A stretch of 64,000 nucleotides of DNA from Brachypodius melanocephalos (Eukaryota > Chordata > Aves > Passeriformes > Pycnonotidae). Location: the NCBI GenBank assembly GCA_013398615.1, contig VZSR01002420.1:832510-896509 (forward strand). The letters run 5' to 3'. Shown here piece after piece: positions 1 to 13,600 of this stretch. A model generated the notes under the pieces. That model had not been told where the DNA came from and did not search any database. It saw nothing but the letters and a program-made list of their open reading frames with translations. Made by a program: the position numbers and the translations under genes. Within the stretch, counting starts at the first letter, position 1; the number at the start of each line of letters is the position of its first letter.

Positions 1-1523
1 GTCCTGATACAAAGTTCTAAGATAATGGAATTACAACATCATGTACAGATCAGCATAATGTGCAGTCTGCTCAGAAATGAGTTTGACATTTAAGCACTCT
101 GGGAGGGAACGTGGTAGGAAAAGCTGAAAATAGTTAACTTTTTATTAGAAGTGTTGTTTTTTAAATAACATTCTGAAAAAAAATGATGGAGTTGTTGTTA
201 GCGTACAGTAACAGTGAATTATAAAATTCTTACATGAGACCTCCATGGTATAATTGTATCAGTGGGTTTTACTATGAGGGTTCAGTGAATTATAATTTAT
301 GCCAAGGATTTCAGTGTAATGCAAAAGTACTACATAGTTGAGGCTGTTTGTAAGATAAATTATCAAGTAATCTCTATTAAATCGATCACTTGAAAGAGCA
401 GGAGATGATACAAAGGATTGGTTGCTGATGTATGGCAGGAAGAACCATTTTTGCAGAATCGTTATAAAAGATAGAGACAAATCATTTGGTGCAAATTAGG
501 AAAGAAAACAACAGTTAGGAAGCTGGAGTACAGCTGCACTGAATGTATTCTGCATGCACAGAATTCCAGCCTGCATGTACTCACTGCTCTCTCAGCCTCC
601 TTTGTCATTGTCTGTCCTTGTGCTTACTGAGCCAGAAGCCTGAGGAGCACTAACAAGTATTGAGGCTCCTGTAATTTCCCTTTGCTTGCTTGCAAAACAC
701 TGTTCATGTGTTTCAGTCAACAAAGTCAACAACTCCTAAGTTTGCACAGGCAAGACAGAGCTGCCTTCTAGTAGTAGTGTATCTGGACTCAGTGAAATGA
801 CTGTCAACAAGAAATATTTCTAAATCCATGTGGCTTTAGTGAGTTCTGCAAGAGCTTTCCTGCCAGCTCTGTTTGCTGAGGGTACAGTAACAGAGGGAAG
901 TGAAGTACTATGCAAAATCAAGCTTGAAGTGTAGCATCTCAGGTGCTGCTACAAGAAGATCTCCCAGCAAAAGCTGTAATTTTATGAAGAGAATCACAGT
1001 TTAATATATTGCCAAAAGCAAAAAACACCCTATAAATTATGATGAGGAGTCAGATTCCAGGGATAATGATTAGAAGTTCAGATACTGCTTTCTTAATTCC
1101 TTTTCTTGTGTACTGGATGCATAGTTAACTAGCTGCTCTCCTTCTGGTCTGGAGTAATTTTGTATGATGTTTTTGCTGTGTGTTCATCGCAGCTCATGGC
1201 TGACAGAAAAGATGTGTTACCTTGGGAAGGTGTCTATGCAATTGTGTGGGGTTTTATTGTGATTTCTTTTAGGCCTGCCTTAGTATTCTTCTTCAAAGGA
1301 CTATCAGCTACTTTTGTTGGAGTAAAACTCTAAGATAGCTCTGAAAACTGAAATCAGCTTCATGATGTTAATTTGTTTGATCCTGTAGTGCCATTGTGCA
1401 GAACATATGAATTCAATTCCTTCTGGGTAATTTATATGACTGATAAATCCTTGAGTTTTAGATGGGATTGCTCTGTGTGCTTTGTTGCCCAGTCAGGTAT
1501 TAATTTGTCTTTTGGTTTGCTAG
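1..1523. other. PTPN13: PTPN13 intron upstream of the first visible exon
   Basis: AT-rich sequence with no exon that I recognise. The preceding human exon, which encodes a Ser-rich stretch ahead of R-R-S-E-A-S-K, was looked for and not seen, so it probably lies before position 1. Short open frames here have no family resemblance. Confidence 0.6.
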
Positions 1524-1623
1524 TGAGAAGAAATGAAGGTTTCAAGAGAGACGATGCCAGTGGTGTGTTATCAGGTGCTGATGATATCTCCACATCAAGT
1601 CAAGCTAATTCTCAGAGAGCAAG
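1524..1623 (+). CDS. PTPN13: PTPN13 exon 1 of window: Ser-rich linker before FERM
   Basis: 100 nt (2 + 32 codons + 2) between acceptor ...tttgctag and donor AG|gtaaac. It encodes R-R-N-E-G-F-K-R then a Ser/Asp-rich run ending S-Q-R-A, which aligns by eye with human R-R-S-E-A-S-K-R...S-Q-R-P-S. The split Arg codon (AG|G) joins exon 2 to give R-Q-H-E-A-P-F-E-G-K. Phase and alignment both support it, although the sequence itself diverges. Confidence 0.85.
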
Positions 1624-4600
1624 GTAAACCCTTTGAAAACAATGTTCTTGGACTGCTTTTTCTTCATCAAAGGAGGTATTCTAAACCTGCAGGTGAAGTT
1701 TTTCACTCCCATCCCTGCTTCTGATTTAAGATTTTTAAAAAGGCATGTAATACTTTAATGAAAATAGCATTTCAGAATTATATATTGTATTCTGAAGTAA
1801 AAGTCTCATGATGCACTGTAATGCAGAGGTAAGTTGGGTGTCTACATTCAGTTCCCATATTTAATGGAGACTGGGTTGATCTCTGTCAGGTTGTTTTAAC
1901 TGTCAGAAGGTCAGGGGCTATGTTCTGCTTGGAAATATTTAACTTTTTGTTAATTGTACTTTTCCAAAATAAAGTTGTTGAAATTATTGATTTTAATACA
2001 GATTTATTTGCCTTTTTTTCCCATTTAGTAAGGACGTGACAGCATGCTTATTTCCTTGAAATAAGTAGAAAGCCATGCATTTGGTTTGGTTATTTTGGCA
2101 AAAATCTTAGCTCATGTTTTTGTGTTTGCATTAATGGTTTTAATACCTCAGCACTTATTAAGTAGGCCAGTTCAGAAACAGTTTATGCTTTTTGAAAATT
2201 ACTTTGCTGTGTAGTGTATTCAAATATTGCAGCTATGTGAGTTTCATTTTTTTCAAATGCTGTTCATCAACAGAGCTTTAAAACGTAGGTTCTGCTTCAG
2301 ACATCACCTTAATACAGCATCTTTTTAATACAGCAGAAGCATATCTTGCCATACCTGTTACATTTTGAGAATGGTTCCACTCTAAAGGTTTGAAAATTTT
2401 TATTGACATTGACCTTTTGGATTTAAAAGTTTCTTCTGGTCTTCGCCAGATACCTAATCACCTTGGAATATTTTATCAAAATGATGCAGATAATTTTTGT
2501 AACAAGGGGTAAAAAATAAAGGCACATCTCCTTCCCCTCTTCCCTCATCACATCACAGCAGCAAAGCCTTCTCTTGGCAGCTTTTTGCTTTGTATGCTGT
2601 AGATCAGGAGAAATATTGCTGCTGTGCTCCATATTCTAGGACATTTATATGTTTTTGGCATATGTTGAGGGGGAATCCTGCTCTGCCCTATTAAAGAAAC
2701 TTGGAAGTGTGTGAAGATTGGGCCTATGTTGGGTGATGTGACACTGCTGGTGAATGTGTCCTCCATGTTCACTTAAAGCAAAGGGTGAAGCTCAGTAAAT
2801 AGGGCTTAGAGCTGTGCTTTGAAGATGGAGATGAAAACAAGTGAGTGTCTGCTCCCTGTGCTATACTGTGTGCCAGAAATGGATCTGGGGAAGGCAGGGT
2901 CTCAAATGAGCTGCATCTCAGTGCAGGTGAGCACGAGGAGAGTTCCCTGGAGGTCGTACAGCCTCTGGTTACCTGGTTTGATGAACTGCTTTCCTTACTA
3001 CCTGCACTCTGCCTGAGAAATGCAGAGTCATCTGAAAACCTGTATATTGGTATTTCTGGCAGGGAAGAAGTGTTTAAGTGCAGTTTAACTGAGTCCACAC
3101 AGTTTTGTTGTCAGGAGTGTGGTATCTGCGTAATGCTGTATGTGTTAGTAGTGTCCAAGCAGCTGTGGGAATCCAGCCTGTCTTCACATAATATATGTGC
3201 TTTTATGGCAGACCTCTAAGGGTTACTGGTTTATATTCCATGTAACCCTGTTCAAAAACTGTACATTTTTTGTATTTCATGCTATCTTAGCACCACACTG
3301 AAATGGCAAACCAGATTATTGCCACTTTATGTACAGAAACGATCTATAGCTTTCTTATTTCCCCTTTTTTTTTTCTTTTTTTTTGTATTTTGGTGAAAAC
3401 TGCTAAGTCAACCTTCATTCTGCTTTGCCTTGAACCCAGGAAATTGCCCATTCAGCACTGTAGTTATGCTTCCATATAAACCGTCGGTAATTTGTGGATG
3501 CTGATAGAGAAGTTTTGTTTCTATTTACAAAGTATTTCAGAAACAGAAAGTAGTATGTGGTATGTAAATGAGTCACATTGTAAATGAGTCATTGTTGTAA
3601 ATGAATCGGGCCTATTATGCAAGTGAAAATGCTGAGGTAAAGCAGTGCATAGTTTCTCATGGTTTGTTTCACATTATTTTCTATTACTCTGTTAAGTCTG
3701 GTACCTTTAATGGATGTAATTTGTATATGTATGAGATCGAGAAGGAAAAGATGTTGTGCAAGCACAGGATAGACTTACCTGTTTTACTTAGCAACAGAAT
3801 GAATTTTACATCTATGTAACTGTACAGTATTTTTTAGGGGTTTTTTAAATCTCCTGTATCCTTGACTTCCACTCTGATACCACTGCACTTGCACAAAAAT
3901 GTCATGGTATGGTACCACAGATAGTTATTTACTGATTTTTATAATTGTTCACCCATTTTTATAGGTGAACAAGTTTGAGGTTTTTTATTAATCAGACAGT
4001 ACATATGTCTAAGATGAAAAAATAAGGCTGCCAGCTAGTTTTACTAACTTCTTTTGCAAACCTACTGACATACAGGACAGTAACTCAGCAGAATTCACAA
4101 GCAGAATTCAGTCCTGTAGTAATACTTAGATTAGACCTCTGTTAATAATACCAGCTGAATAGAAAACAGTGTGCTCTCTCTGTCTTACTACAACAGCTCC
4201 TAAAGGATTCCAACGCTAACAAGTGTAAAAGGAATTCCATCCAAGATGGTAGTTAGTTAAATGGGGGATTTCTAAGAAAATAACTTAATATTTTTATCGA
4301 AGATATTGCGTGTTGCTGCTGTAAAACGTCCTGTGCTGCAACACACCATGGTTTTTATAAGTTCAGGAGCCTCAGGTCTCAAGGTGAAACTGGTGAAAAC
4401 AAGTAGTTCCAAGGAGTAGGATCTCAGAGTTTGCATGCTTTGGCTGGCCATTTGATTCCAGGGTTTGGGGAAGTATATGCAACTTAATCCATTACTTAAA
4501 TTCCATCAGCACTTGGGAGCACGTTTCAGTGTCTCTCTTGCGTTCAAGAGATACCATTTCTCACTTCAGTACATATTAATTTTACTGCTCCTGTGGCATA

Positions 4601-7600
4601 TTCTTAGAGCCAGTCTATCAGAATTATCCTGATAAAATTGTGTTGTAAATTAAACAGGAGGCTTTGGATTTGAGGGAGGTTTCCTTTAAAAGAAGCAGCA
4701 AAGCTGTTCAGAGTTATCGGAAGGTGCAGGTCATGCTGCTTGGGTGGGCTAGCCTGATGTTAAATTAGCAGAAGCTGTAGACATTCAGTATTACCCTTCT
4801 CATGGTCTGTGACTGTTGTTATCCTTTAAGCTTCTTGGAATGCATTCCTTTTGGCAATGGCTTGTGTCTTGTTTCCTCTCTGCTTCTTGTATTCCTTGGT
4901 TTTTTTTCCTTTTTCTCTTTTGTTTTCTTTTCCTTCCTTTACTATTTCTTCCTTTTTCTCTCTAGGAGCAGCAGCTGACATGGATCTCTTCCTTCTGTTG
5001 CCTTTTCCTTCCAGTAGATTTCATTTTCATATCCTTCCTACCTTACCAAAAGACATCCATCTTTCTCAGTCTATTCCTGACCTTCCCACTGCACTAATCA
5101 TTAGGGAATGCCTACCTGCTTCCCTTCTTCCAACTTCCTTCTCTGATCCAATACCTGCTAATTTCTTGGTAAGTACACCAGGTGAAGAGAGAATTCACTT
5201 CCCCTTTTGTTGTTTTTTTTTCAAGCATCAGCCTTCCAGGTTTGTGCTCCCCTACCATCTCCAGGTTAATAAGCAGCTGTGAGATTCTGGTTTGCAGTCA
5301 GACACTGATGAAAATGCAGAGTAGCAGCCAAGTACTTGTCTGATGAAGCAGCACACAAAACACACTGCTGTGATGCTGTCTGCTAGGAATGTAATTTAGA
5401 CTTCTTTTTTTTCCCTCTGTTACTTTTTTAGTAATAACTCTTGCATATTCAGAACTTCACAAATGAGCTCTCCTGTACAATTCAACAGTATTTCGTTTTC
5501 TGTAGGAGAGATGCATTCCTTGTCTTGGAACCTAAAGAATTGGAACCTGAATTATGTTGCTCCCCATAAAAAAACTGGCAGTCTGACCAAGGCAGAGTTA
5601 ATTTTACTGACCCAGGATGCTGAAACATGCAGATTTATGTTTGGTGATAGTGCTTATGTACTAAGGAAAATTTTTAAACCCTTAGGTTTTTGAGCTTCCT
5701 CCAGGGACACCTCACACCCACCCTAATTTTCAGAGAAATTAATGCGTGTCATCAGAGATGATAAAACCAACCTAATGATAAAAACTTCTCATTGCTCCTG
5801 TTGCACAGGGGCTGTGTGTTTTTGAAAAGGCAAAATATTTTTCTGCAGTAGATGTTTTCACAGTAGCAAGTTTTTAGATAGAGCCAGTTGCAGCACGTCT
5901 TTCTGAAATGTCTTTGATAATTCATAGATATTTATGTTCAGAAAGTGTTTGTTTTTATTTCAGAGCCTATCCTTAGACCTTGATCTGAAGGGTGCTTGTG
6001 GGTGTATTTAACTTAAGGTTTTGTCAATATTCCCATATTTGTCGATCCTATCAAGTTTCCTCATGGTGAAAAGCTAAGCATGTGTTGGCAGGTCTAAGGC
6101 CTTTTCTCATTTCTTTGTCCTTTTAGGTGAATGTTATTCAGTCTTTTGTAGGAAAAAAAAAAAAAAAACCCAGATGGTGGCAAAGAGGAAAAAATGCTGT
6201 GAAAGCCCTGCACAGGGGAAAGGCTAATGGGCTTAGATTAATATATTTGTTCCATAACTACTCTGTATCTTCCCTGAAATTCCCTTTGAGGAACTTAAGC
6301 ATTGTTCTCTTCTTATATTTAAATCTTCTTATTTTAAGGCTGGTTTTGTTGTAGTAACCAATGACACTTTGGTACTGGAAGTATTGTATTTGTTAGTAAT
6401 ATTGTTAAAAGATGAAAATAAAATTTGAAATCACATCCACCAGTTTAGCATAGACAAGTGTTCTGTCTTGCACAGGTGCATTTTTCTCTTAGTTTATTTA
6501 CAGATTTATCACTCATCAAATATATCTTTAGGTTCTCCTAGGGAGTAGGGATATAAATTTAATATATTTTTTTAAATGTTTGTATATTACTTTACTAGAA
6601 AGAGCCCTGTGTCACTCAGTGCAGGATTATTCTGTATTTATGTATATTTCTAAACCTGACACGATGTTACACAGGCTTCTAAACATTATCTTTGCTTTTT
6701 CATGTTTTTCATTACTCAGTTTGGATTATATGCTTAACACTCAGTTTAGAGATGCCAAAAAATGTTTTTTTTTCGTGAAAGCCACCTTAGTTTCCCCTGT
6801 CCATTTTTGTTTAAGAATTGCCTCTGTGTAGTTATGCTAACAGGAAGAGAACATTGCTTTTTCTTGATTTAGGATTTCTACTGAAGGCTCAATTGGTTTG
6901 TGTTTAGTTTGGGGTTTGAAGTTATTTTTCTGTAAGCATGGGACAGAGAGAAGGGGGGTAAAAGTTGCTTTCATTTTTCTTGGATTTCTCACTTGTTCAC
7001 ATTTCCTAACCAGCTATTCTGTTTTTCAAATTAAAAAATGGCTTTTATTTACCCATACAGGACGGGAATTTCTTTCCTTATGCAAAGAATTGTTTGGGAT
7101 CAGTACTTGAGGAAAAGAAATTGCAGATATGTTGCTGTGGGGGTTTTTTTTTAAATATTGAGGCATTTTTTTGTTTGTTTTTCTCATTTTTTCCTTCAGA
7201 TTATAAATTTAGACTCTAATTTAGTCATTGGGGTAACTGTATATCAGCCAGGCCATTCTTGGCAATTAAAAAAAAAAGAACAATTTTAGCAAAATAAGAT
7301 TATGGAAACATTAATGTATGATATTTAGAATACTTTAATATATAGGATGTTATTGCATAAACATTTTTATGTAAATATTTTGAGGTGTACTGCTTCTCAG
7401 GAGAAATCAGGGAATAAATATCAGGCCCATGCAAACCAGAAGTGTTGATGCAATATTTACTTAGAGAAAAAGTACGCCATTATTTCAGTTTTTTCTTCAA
7501 TGATGTGTTTTTGAACATGCCTTTTTCACAGTCCCCACGTGAACACAGAAATTAAGATATTTGCAACGCATTAATACTTTTCTTCTTCTTGTGCATCTAC

Positions 7601-10600
7601 TAATTTTACACCGATTCACTGGGTTTGTGGTGTTGAGCATTTTTTCAGACCACAGCTGAGCCTTTATTTTCATGTGAATAAATGAGGCAGTTCTGCAGGC
7701 AGCTGCAGAAACCTGGCGTGCTCACTTGTTTTCTGCAGTGGTGGATTGCTGCGCAGAGGTGACCTCCTGGCTGCTGAATAAATGTGTTTAATGTAGTATT
7801 TGATGGCTGGTGTCTGTGCTTTGTGTTTCCACTTGGGGATGATGTGCTTAAAGCAGCAGCAGGATGCCTTGGGCACACCTGCTAATGTGTCATCCCCTCT
7901 GACTGTCCTGCAGGCAGCATGAAGCACCATTTGAAGGCAAGCTGATCAGTCAAGAGGTGATGCTGAAGCGCCAGGAAGAAGAAATGATGCAGCTGCAAGC
8001 CAGGATGGCTCTGAGGCAGTCCCGACCCAACCTCTACCCAGGGGATGCAATCAGATCCTCAGTGCTTGACATCACCAGAGACCCGCTGAGGGAGATAGCC
8101 CTGGAAACAGCCATGACACAGAGAAAACTGAGGGTAATGCCCTGAGCCCAGGTGAACTCTTGTTTGCATTGAAACAGAGCAGTGTCTTGCCTGAAACTCT
8201 CTCTCGTGTGTGGGATCCATAACCCATGCCCTGTAATAAACAATCATCAGCAGGTGAAACACCGGCTGTGTGGTGCTGGCCTACTTTCACGGGGTAAAAC
8301 TTCTGAGATTTTGTGGCATTAGTGGCTACAGAGCCTAAAGTGGCATCAAGAGATGCTAAAACAGACAGCCAGGCTCGACAATTGCACCAATTAAACGATG
8401 TAGCATACTAACAAAGGTGAGGCATAGGTGTTCTCCTCTGTTCAGTGGTGTTTTCAGCCACTCCATTTGCATTTCTCTTCGTGGAATATGGATGTGCTCT
8501 GCCAGCATCAGAGGTTACAAAATGAGCAAGTTGGGAAGGTAAAGAGAGAGGGGATTCATTTGGCTCATAAATTCACCCAAATCCCTGTGCAAATCTCCTT
8601 TGCTTTCCCAGCTGCCTGGGTGTGTGGATAAAATACAGAATTACACACAAAGAGGGAGACAGGTTTATAGGTAAATGGAGTGTCTGATGTGTAGAATAAA
8701 TGACAACTTGATGCCCTCTGCTGTTACTTTCCATGAACTGGATTTTTTAATTTTTTTTTTTTTTTAAATAAGGATGGGAAAACTTGAAACAGCACTCAGG
8801 AACCTGCTGCCCTAATACAGGGTAATAATTCCTGTGTCTGTCTCTGATCCATTACATTAAGATGAGTTAGTTCATGTAGGCTTTAACTAAACCAGGTTGG
8901 TTCCCCACTCTGTTCCCCAACCCTTAAGAGGTTTTTGTGAAGATGTTTTGCATACGGTACAGAGTAGGTAGCAGGAAATTGCCCAGTTTTAGCCTTTGGT
9001 CCCTCTTTTGCATTTGCAGGGCAGGAGTTAACTGTGCCTGAGCCTGTTGTTCCAGCAACACGTTGTTCATTCATACTCTTCTGTGATTTTCAGAATTTCT
9101 TTGGCCCAGAGTTTGTGAAAATGACGATTGAGCCATTCATCTCCTTGGATCTACCCAAGTCTATCTTGGTAAGAAAGGGGCTGTTCAGCCATCTGTGGCA
9201 GGGGAAGTATGTTAAACCAAAAAATGTGTTTTTATCACAAGTGTGAATGTTGAGAGATTTCATTTCACAAAATGCAGACAAAGAAAGGCAAGAGTGATGA
9301 CACCAGGCGAAAAGTCAACGTGATGCTTCTGAGTGGGCAGAAGCTGGAGCTGACCTGTGATACCAAAACAATATGTAAAGATGTCTTTGATATGGTTGTT
9401 GCCCATATTGGCTTGGTGGAGCATCACTTCTTTGGATTGGCTACTTTAAGAGGTAAGAATAACTGCTAAATTATTTCTTCTGCCCTTATTCAGTATTCAC
9501 TTTGAGAGATATTGTGCTTATTAAGTCATTGTTAGTCAACAGAAAACTTTGCTGTTCGATGCCCAATTTCAGAGTTATAAATCTGGTCTTTATCCTCCAT
9601 CTGGTGCAAATACTTGGTTTTCACGCTTTTGCCCTTGTGCTTCTGTTTAATGTTTGTGGCAGACAATGAGTTTTTCTTCGTGGATCCTGACATAAAGCTA
9701 AGTAAAGTAGCTCCAGAAGGATGGAAAGAAGAATCAAAGAAGAAGAACAAGCCTCCTGTCAACTTCACTCTGTTTTTTCGCATAAAGTTTTTTGTGGATG
9801 ATGTCAGTCTCATACAGTGAGTGTATGAAATTTTTTTATCCCCTTAAGCCCCAAATATATGGACAGAAATAGAGTATTAATCAGTACTGGGGTACCAAAG
9901 GTGGTGTGTAGGGTTTTTTCATGGTTTTGTGTTATGTTCCTGTTCCAGGCACACGCTGACCTGTCACCAGTACTACCTGCAGCTGCGGAAGGACATCCTA
10001 GAAGACAGGATGCACTGTGATGATGAGACAGCCTTATTATTAGCATCCCTAGCTCTCCAAGCTGAGTATGGAGATTACCAGGCAGAGGTACATCATCAAT
10101 TTCACCTTTGATCTTGTTGAGCTGTGATCTTGCTGCTTCATTAAAGACTGGACTGTGATCTGCCACACGTGCTCTGCAGCTCTGACCCAGACTGGAGCTG
10201 ATCTGGTCTTGGCAGGTTTTACTGTGAGCAGGTGTTCCTAAAGCCTAACAATGTTACTTGCAGAATTCAGTGCAAGATCTGGGCATTAAAGCCTTTTTTT
10301 TCAGTGGAAGAAGAGTCAGGCTTGAATATGGAGAAACTGATATGGAATTAAGCTGTGGGTCAAGATGGAGATTGTGATTCCTTCCCCTTACCCAGAATCT
10401 TATGATAGTCTGAGTTGTAATGTGCAGTAATTTGTAAAAGTGAATGTTTGTGCTTCAATTGTTCTCATAGGGCAGCGTGTGGAGGTGCCATCACAAAAAT
10501 GTTTTGTGTTGCAGGTGCACGGCTTGTCCTATTTCAGACTAGAACACTATGTCCCAGCAAGAGTGATGGAGAAACTGGATCTGTCCTACATCAAGGAAGA

Positions 10601-13600
10601 GCTGCCAAAACTGCACAGCACTTACGTGGGTGCCTCTGAAAAAGAGACAGAGTTAGAATTTCTGAAGGTAAGTGGGCAGCAGTTGGCTTCCTTCATCTGT
10701 GGCTTAAGAATTCCCTTGTTGCAATATGGGTGCCTGGACTTCAAGTGAAAGCCCAGAATGCAGGCTCTGAATAACACTGGAAGGAAGAAAGCTGGAAAGA
10801 TTTTGTCCTAAAGACACATCATAACAAGCCAAAAGAAATCGTAACGGATGGGAAGTTCTCTCACTATTTTTCTAATCAATAGTCTTAGCTCAAGCTGGCT
10901 AAAAGCAACTACTGATGCTGTGTTTGCTCTAAAGGAAGCTGTGTTTATGAGGCAGCACACCCTGTATTCCCTGTGTCTTTAGTGCTTTCTGTAGAGGGAG
11001 AAGAGCCCATAAGTTACAAAAAAAAATTGCTACAGCTAATACTGTGTGTGATACTTGGTATGAAGCAAGCCAGAAGCACTGCCAAGGAGAATTTTTTGTG
11101 CAGGTTCTGTGTAAGATGATAGGAAAGCCATTACTCACAGATGTATTTGAATTATTCTGAAAGGACCCATTGAGAAATCTAATTATGGTGTTTGCTTGTG
11201 GGATAATAATCAGGTTCTCCCTTGATCAAAATGAGTTCAGGGAGCGAAGAATTGCTGTTGAAACACCAAATAACCATTACACTGTAATTCCACAGCCCCA
11301 CTTCAGTTCCACCATCTCTGAGTATGTGATGGAAAAGGCACTCAGCTGACTGTCCATTCCAAGTCTGTGGCTCCTTTTACAGTTCTTGTAACTTAGCCAC
11401 AGAGAACAAAGTAGGGGACGTGATCCTGGCTAAAACCTAGCCTGGCTGGGGGTAGCAGTTAGATTCCCTTGTTTGATTCATTCCATCAGTTCCTTACACC
11501 AGTACTGAAGAGACAACGGGGTGAATAACTGGGAGTGCAAAGTGATTGAAATTGCATATGATACCTTAATATGATCACAGAATTGCAGTATTAATTTAAT
11601 TCTGCTATTAAAAAAAAAGCGTGGAGAACAAGTGCATTTGTCTAGTTACAATTCCTTGCTAAGAACTGCTTTGTGCAGTTTGATTTACTCACATATGTTC
11701 TCTGTTTGTACTTTCCCTGTTTGATTTTAATAAACATTGGGTTCATTTGCTGTAGTCTGGCAAGTCAAGAGGCACTGCCAAGTCTTAAAACCCTCAGCTG
11801 ATGTGTGTCTGTCATAATAGCTGTGAACTGTAAGTGGAATCACCAGGCAGAGAGGATTATTTTTGCTAAAATCCATATGCACATGTGAAAACATTTACAG
11901 AGAGATATATAATATTCATCTAGTGGTATGAAATCTTGTAATGGCCTTAAATTCATACTAATAGAAGTTTCATTGCATTGATCTGTGCAGTTGTGTCAGA
12001 GGCTCACAGAATATGGGGTTCACCTTCATCACGTGCTGCCTGAGAAGAGATCCCAAACAGGAATCCTGCTGGGAGTGTGCTGCAAAGGGGTTGTCATTTT
12101 TGAAGTTCACAATGGTGCCCGTACACCTGTGCTGCGCTTCCCATGGAGAGAGACAAAGAAAATATCCTTTAGTGTAAGTTGGTCTCTTTTCATCTGTGTG
12201 TACACATCTATATTTGTGTCTACAGTTACTGTAAGTTTTTTGTTGGTTATTTTTGCAAATTAAGCTGCTGTTTTACAGCATAGTCTGACTTTTGTTTTGT
12301 GTGGCTGCTGCGTTACAGGATTGAAATAGGAGTTTTCATGTTTTAAATGTTTTATTTTTTACCTTAGCTTGCATAGGCAAGCATAGTGAAGGAGCACCAG
12401 ACTAAGAATCTTGCATTAGAGGACTGGGCACGGGCAAATTCCAGTACTCAGTGTAATTATGAGATGCACCTATGTTGCTTTTAAGTTATATTTCCAAGAG
12501 TAGTTAAGTTAAATGATAAAAGATAACAGGCTGACACTTGATCTGGACAACACTGGCCAACTTGAGTGGGTACACCATAATCTGGTGATCATGTGTCAGT
12601 TTTTAATGAGGCATTGAGCTTCAAATGCTTACCTTTATATAGATATTGAAAACAACACTTTTAATTCTGTCCGATACCTTGTTGAGAAGCTACAGACTAT
12701 TTCATCTATGAGATGGTTTTAACTAGAATGGGTAAATTAAAGTTTAAAAATTACTAAAAGGATAAGTTCAAGACCTGGAACATTAACTGAGAGATTTGGT
12801 AATTAGATCAGCATTTAGTTATTTTTCTCTTAAATAACAGCATCCCTTGTGACTTCCTCAGGGGCCTTTGAAAACCCCATCCTGCAAAATGTAATAGTTC
12901 TGGTTGTCATTACTCAGCACTAACAGTAACAGAGACGGATTAAATAATAATAAAGCACCCTCTCATCTAGCCCAGGAGTAGCTTTAAAGAGCTACTTTAT
13001 AAATCTCACATTACCTTTGACTCCTATTTTAATAGAAATCTCTCCCATCAGTGCATTTTGCTTCAGGGAAGTTTGAATGCTGTAACTGTGCACAAGCAAA
13101 TACAGAATTCTTTGTAGGCTAAAAGAAATAATTTGTCTTCGACTTTTTTTTCTTTCTCCATTGTGTAGAAGAAGAAAATAACTTTGCAGAACACATCAGA
13201 TGGCATCAAGCATGCCTTTCAGACTGACAATAGTAAGACTTGCCAGTACCTTTTGCATCTCTGCTCTTCCCAGCATAAGTTCCAGCTACAGATGAGAACC
13301 AGGCAGAGCAACCAAGACACTCAGGACATTGGTGAGGACTCTGATGCTGTGTTGGTTTTTATTAGCAATCTATATGTATTATTGTAAAGAGAAAAACTGA
13401 ACTGGAGCTCCAGTAATTCTGCTGAGTGCTGTGTATTTGTAGATCTACATTTGGAGGGCTTATAGTATGATGAGACTTTACTAGCTAAGCTTATTTAGAT
13501 TTGGTTTAAGGGGTGGGAAAGGAGTTGGAAGAATACAGAAAAGCTGGCACACAGCAGCTCCTCTGAACTAAAAGGAATCTAAAAACAGGTCACTAATAGT

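Noticed and set aside
2769..3219. Overlapping open frames on both strands
   Set aside because: They are open on both strands, have no recognisable family, and lie within an intron.
4851..5282. Plus-strand 143-codon open frame in the first large intron
   Set aside because: Phe/Leu/Ser-rich translation of a pyrimidine-rich tract, with no homology and no fit to PTPN13 exon phases.
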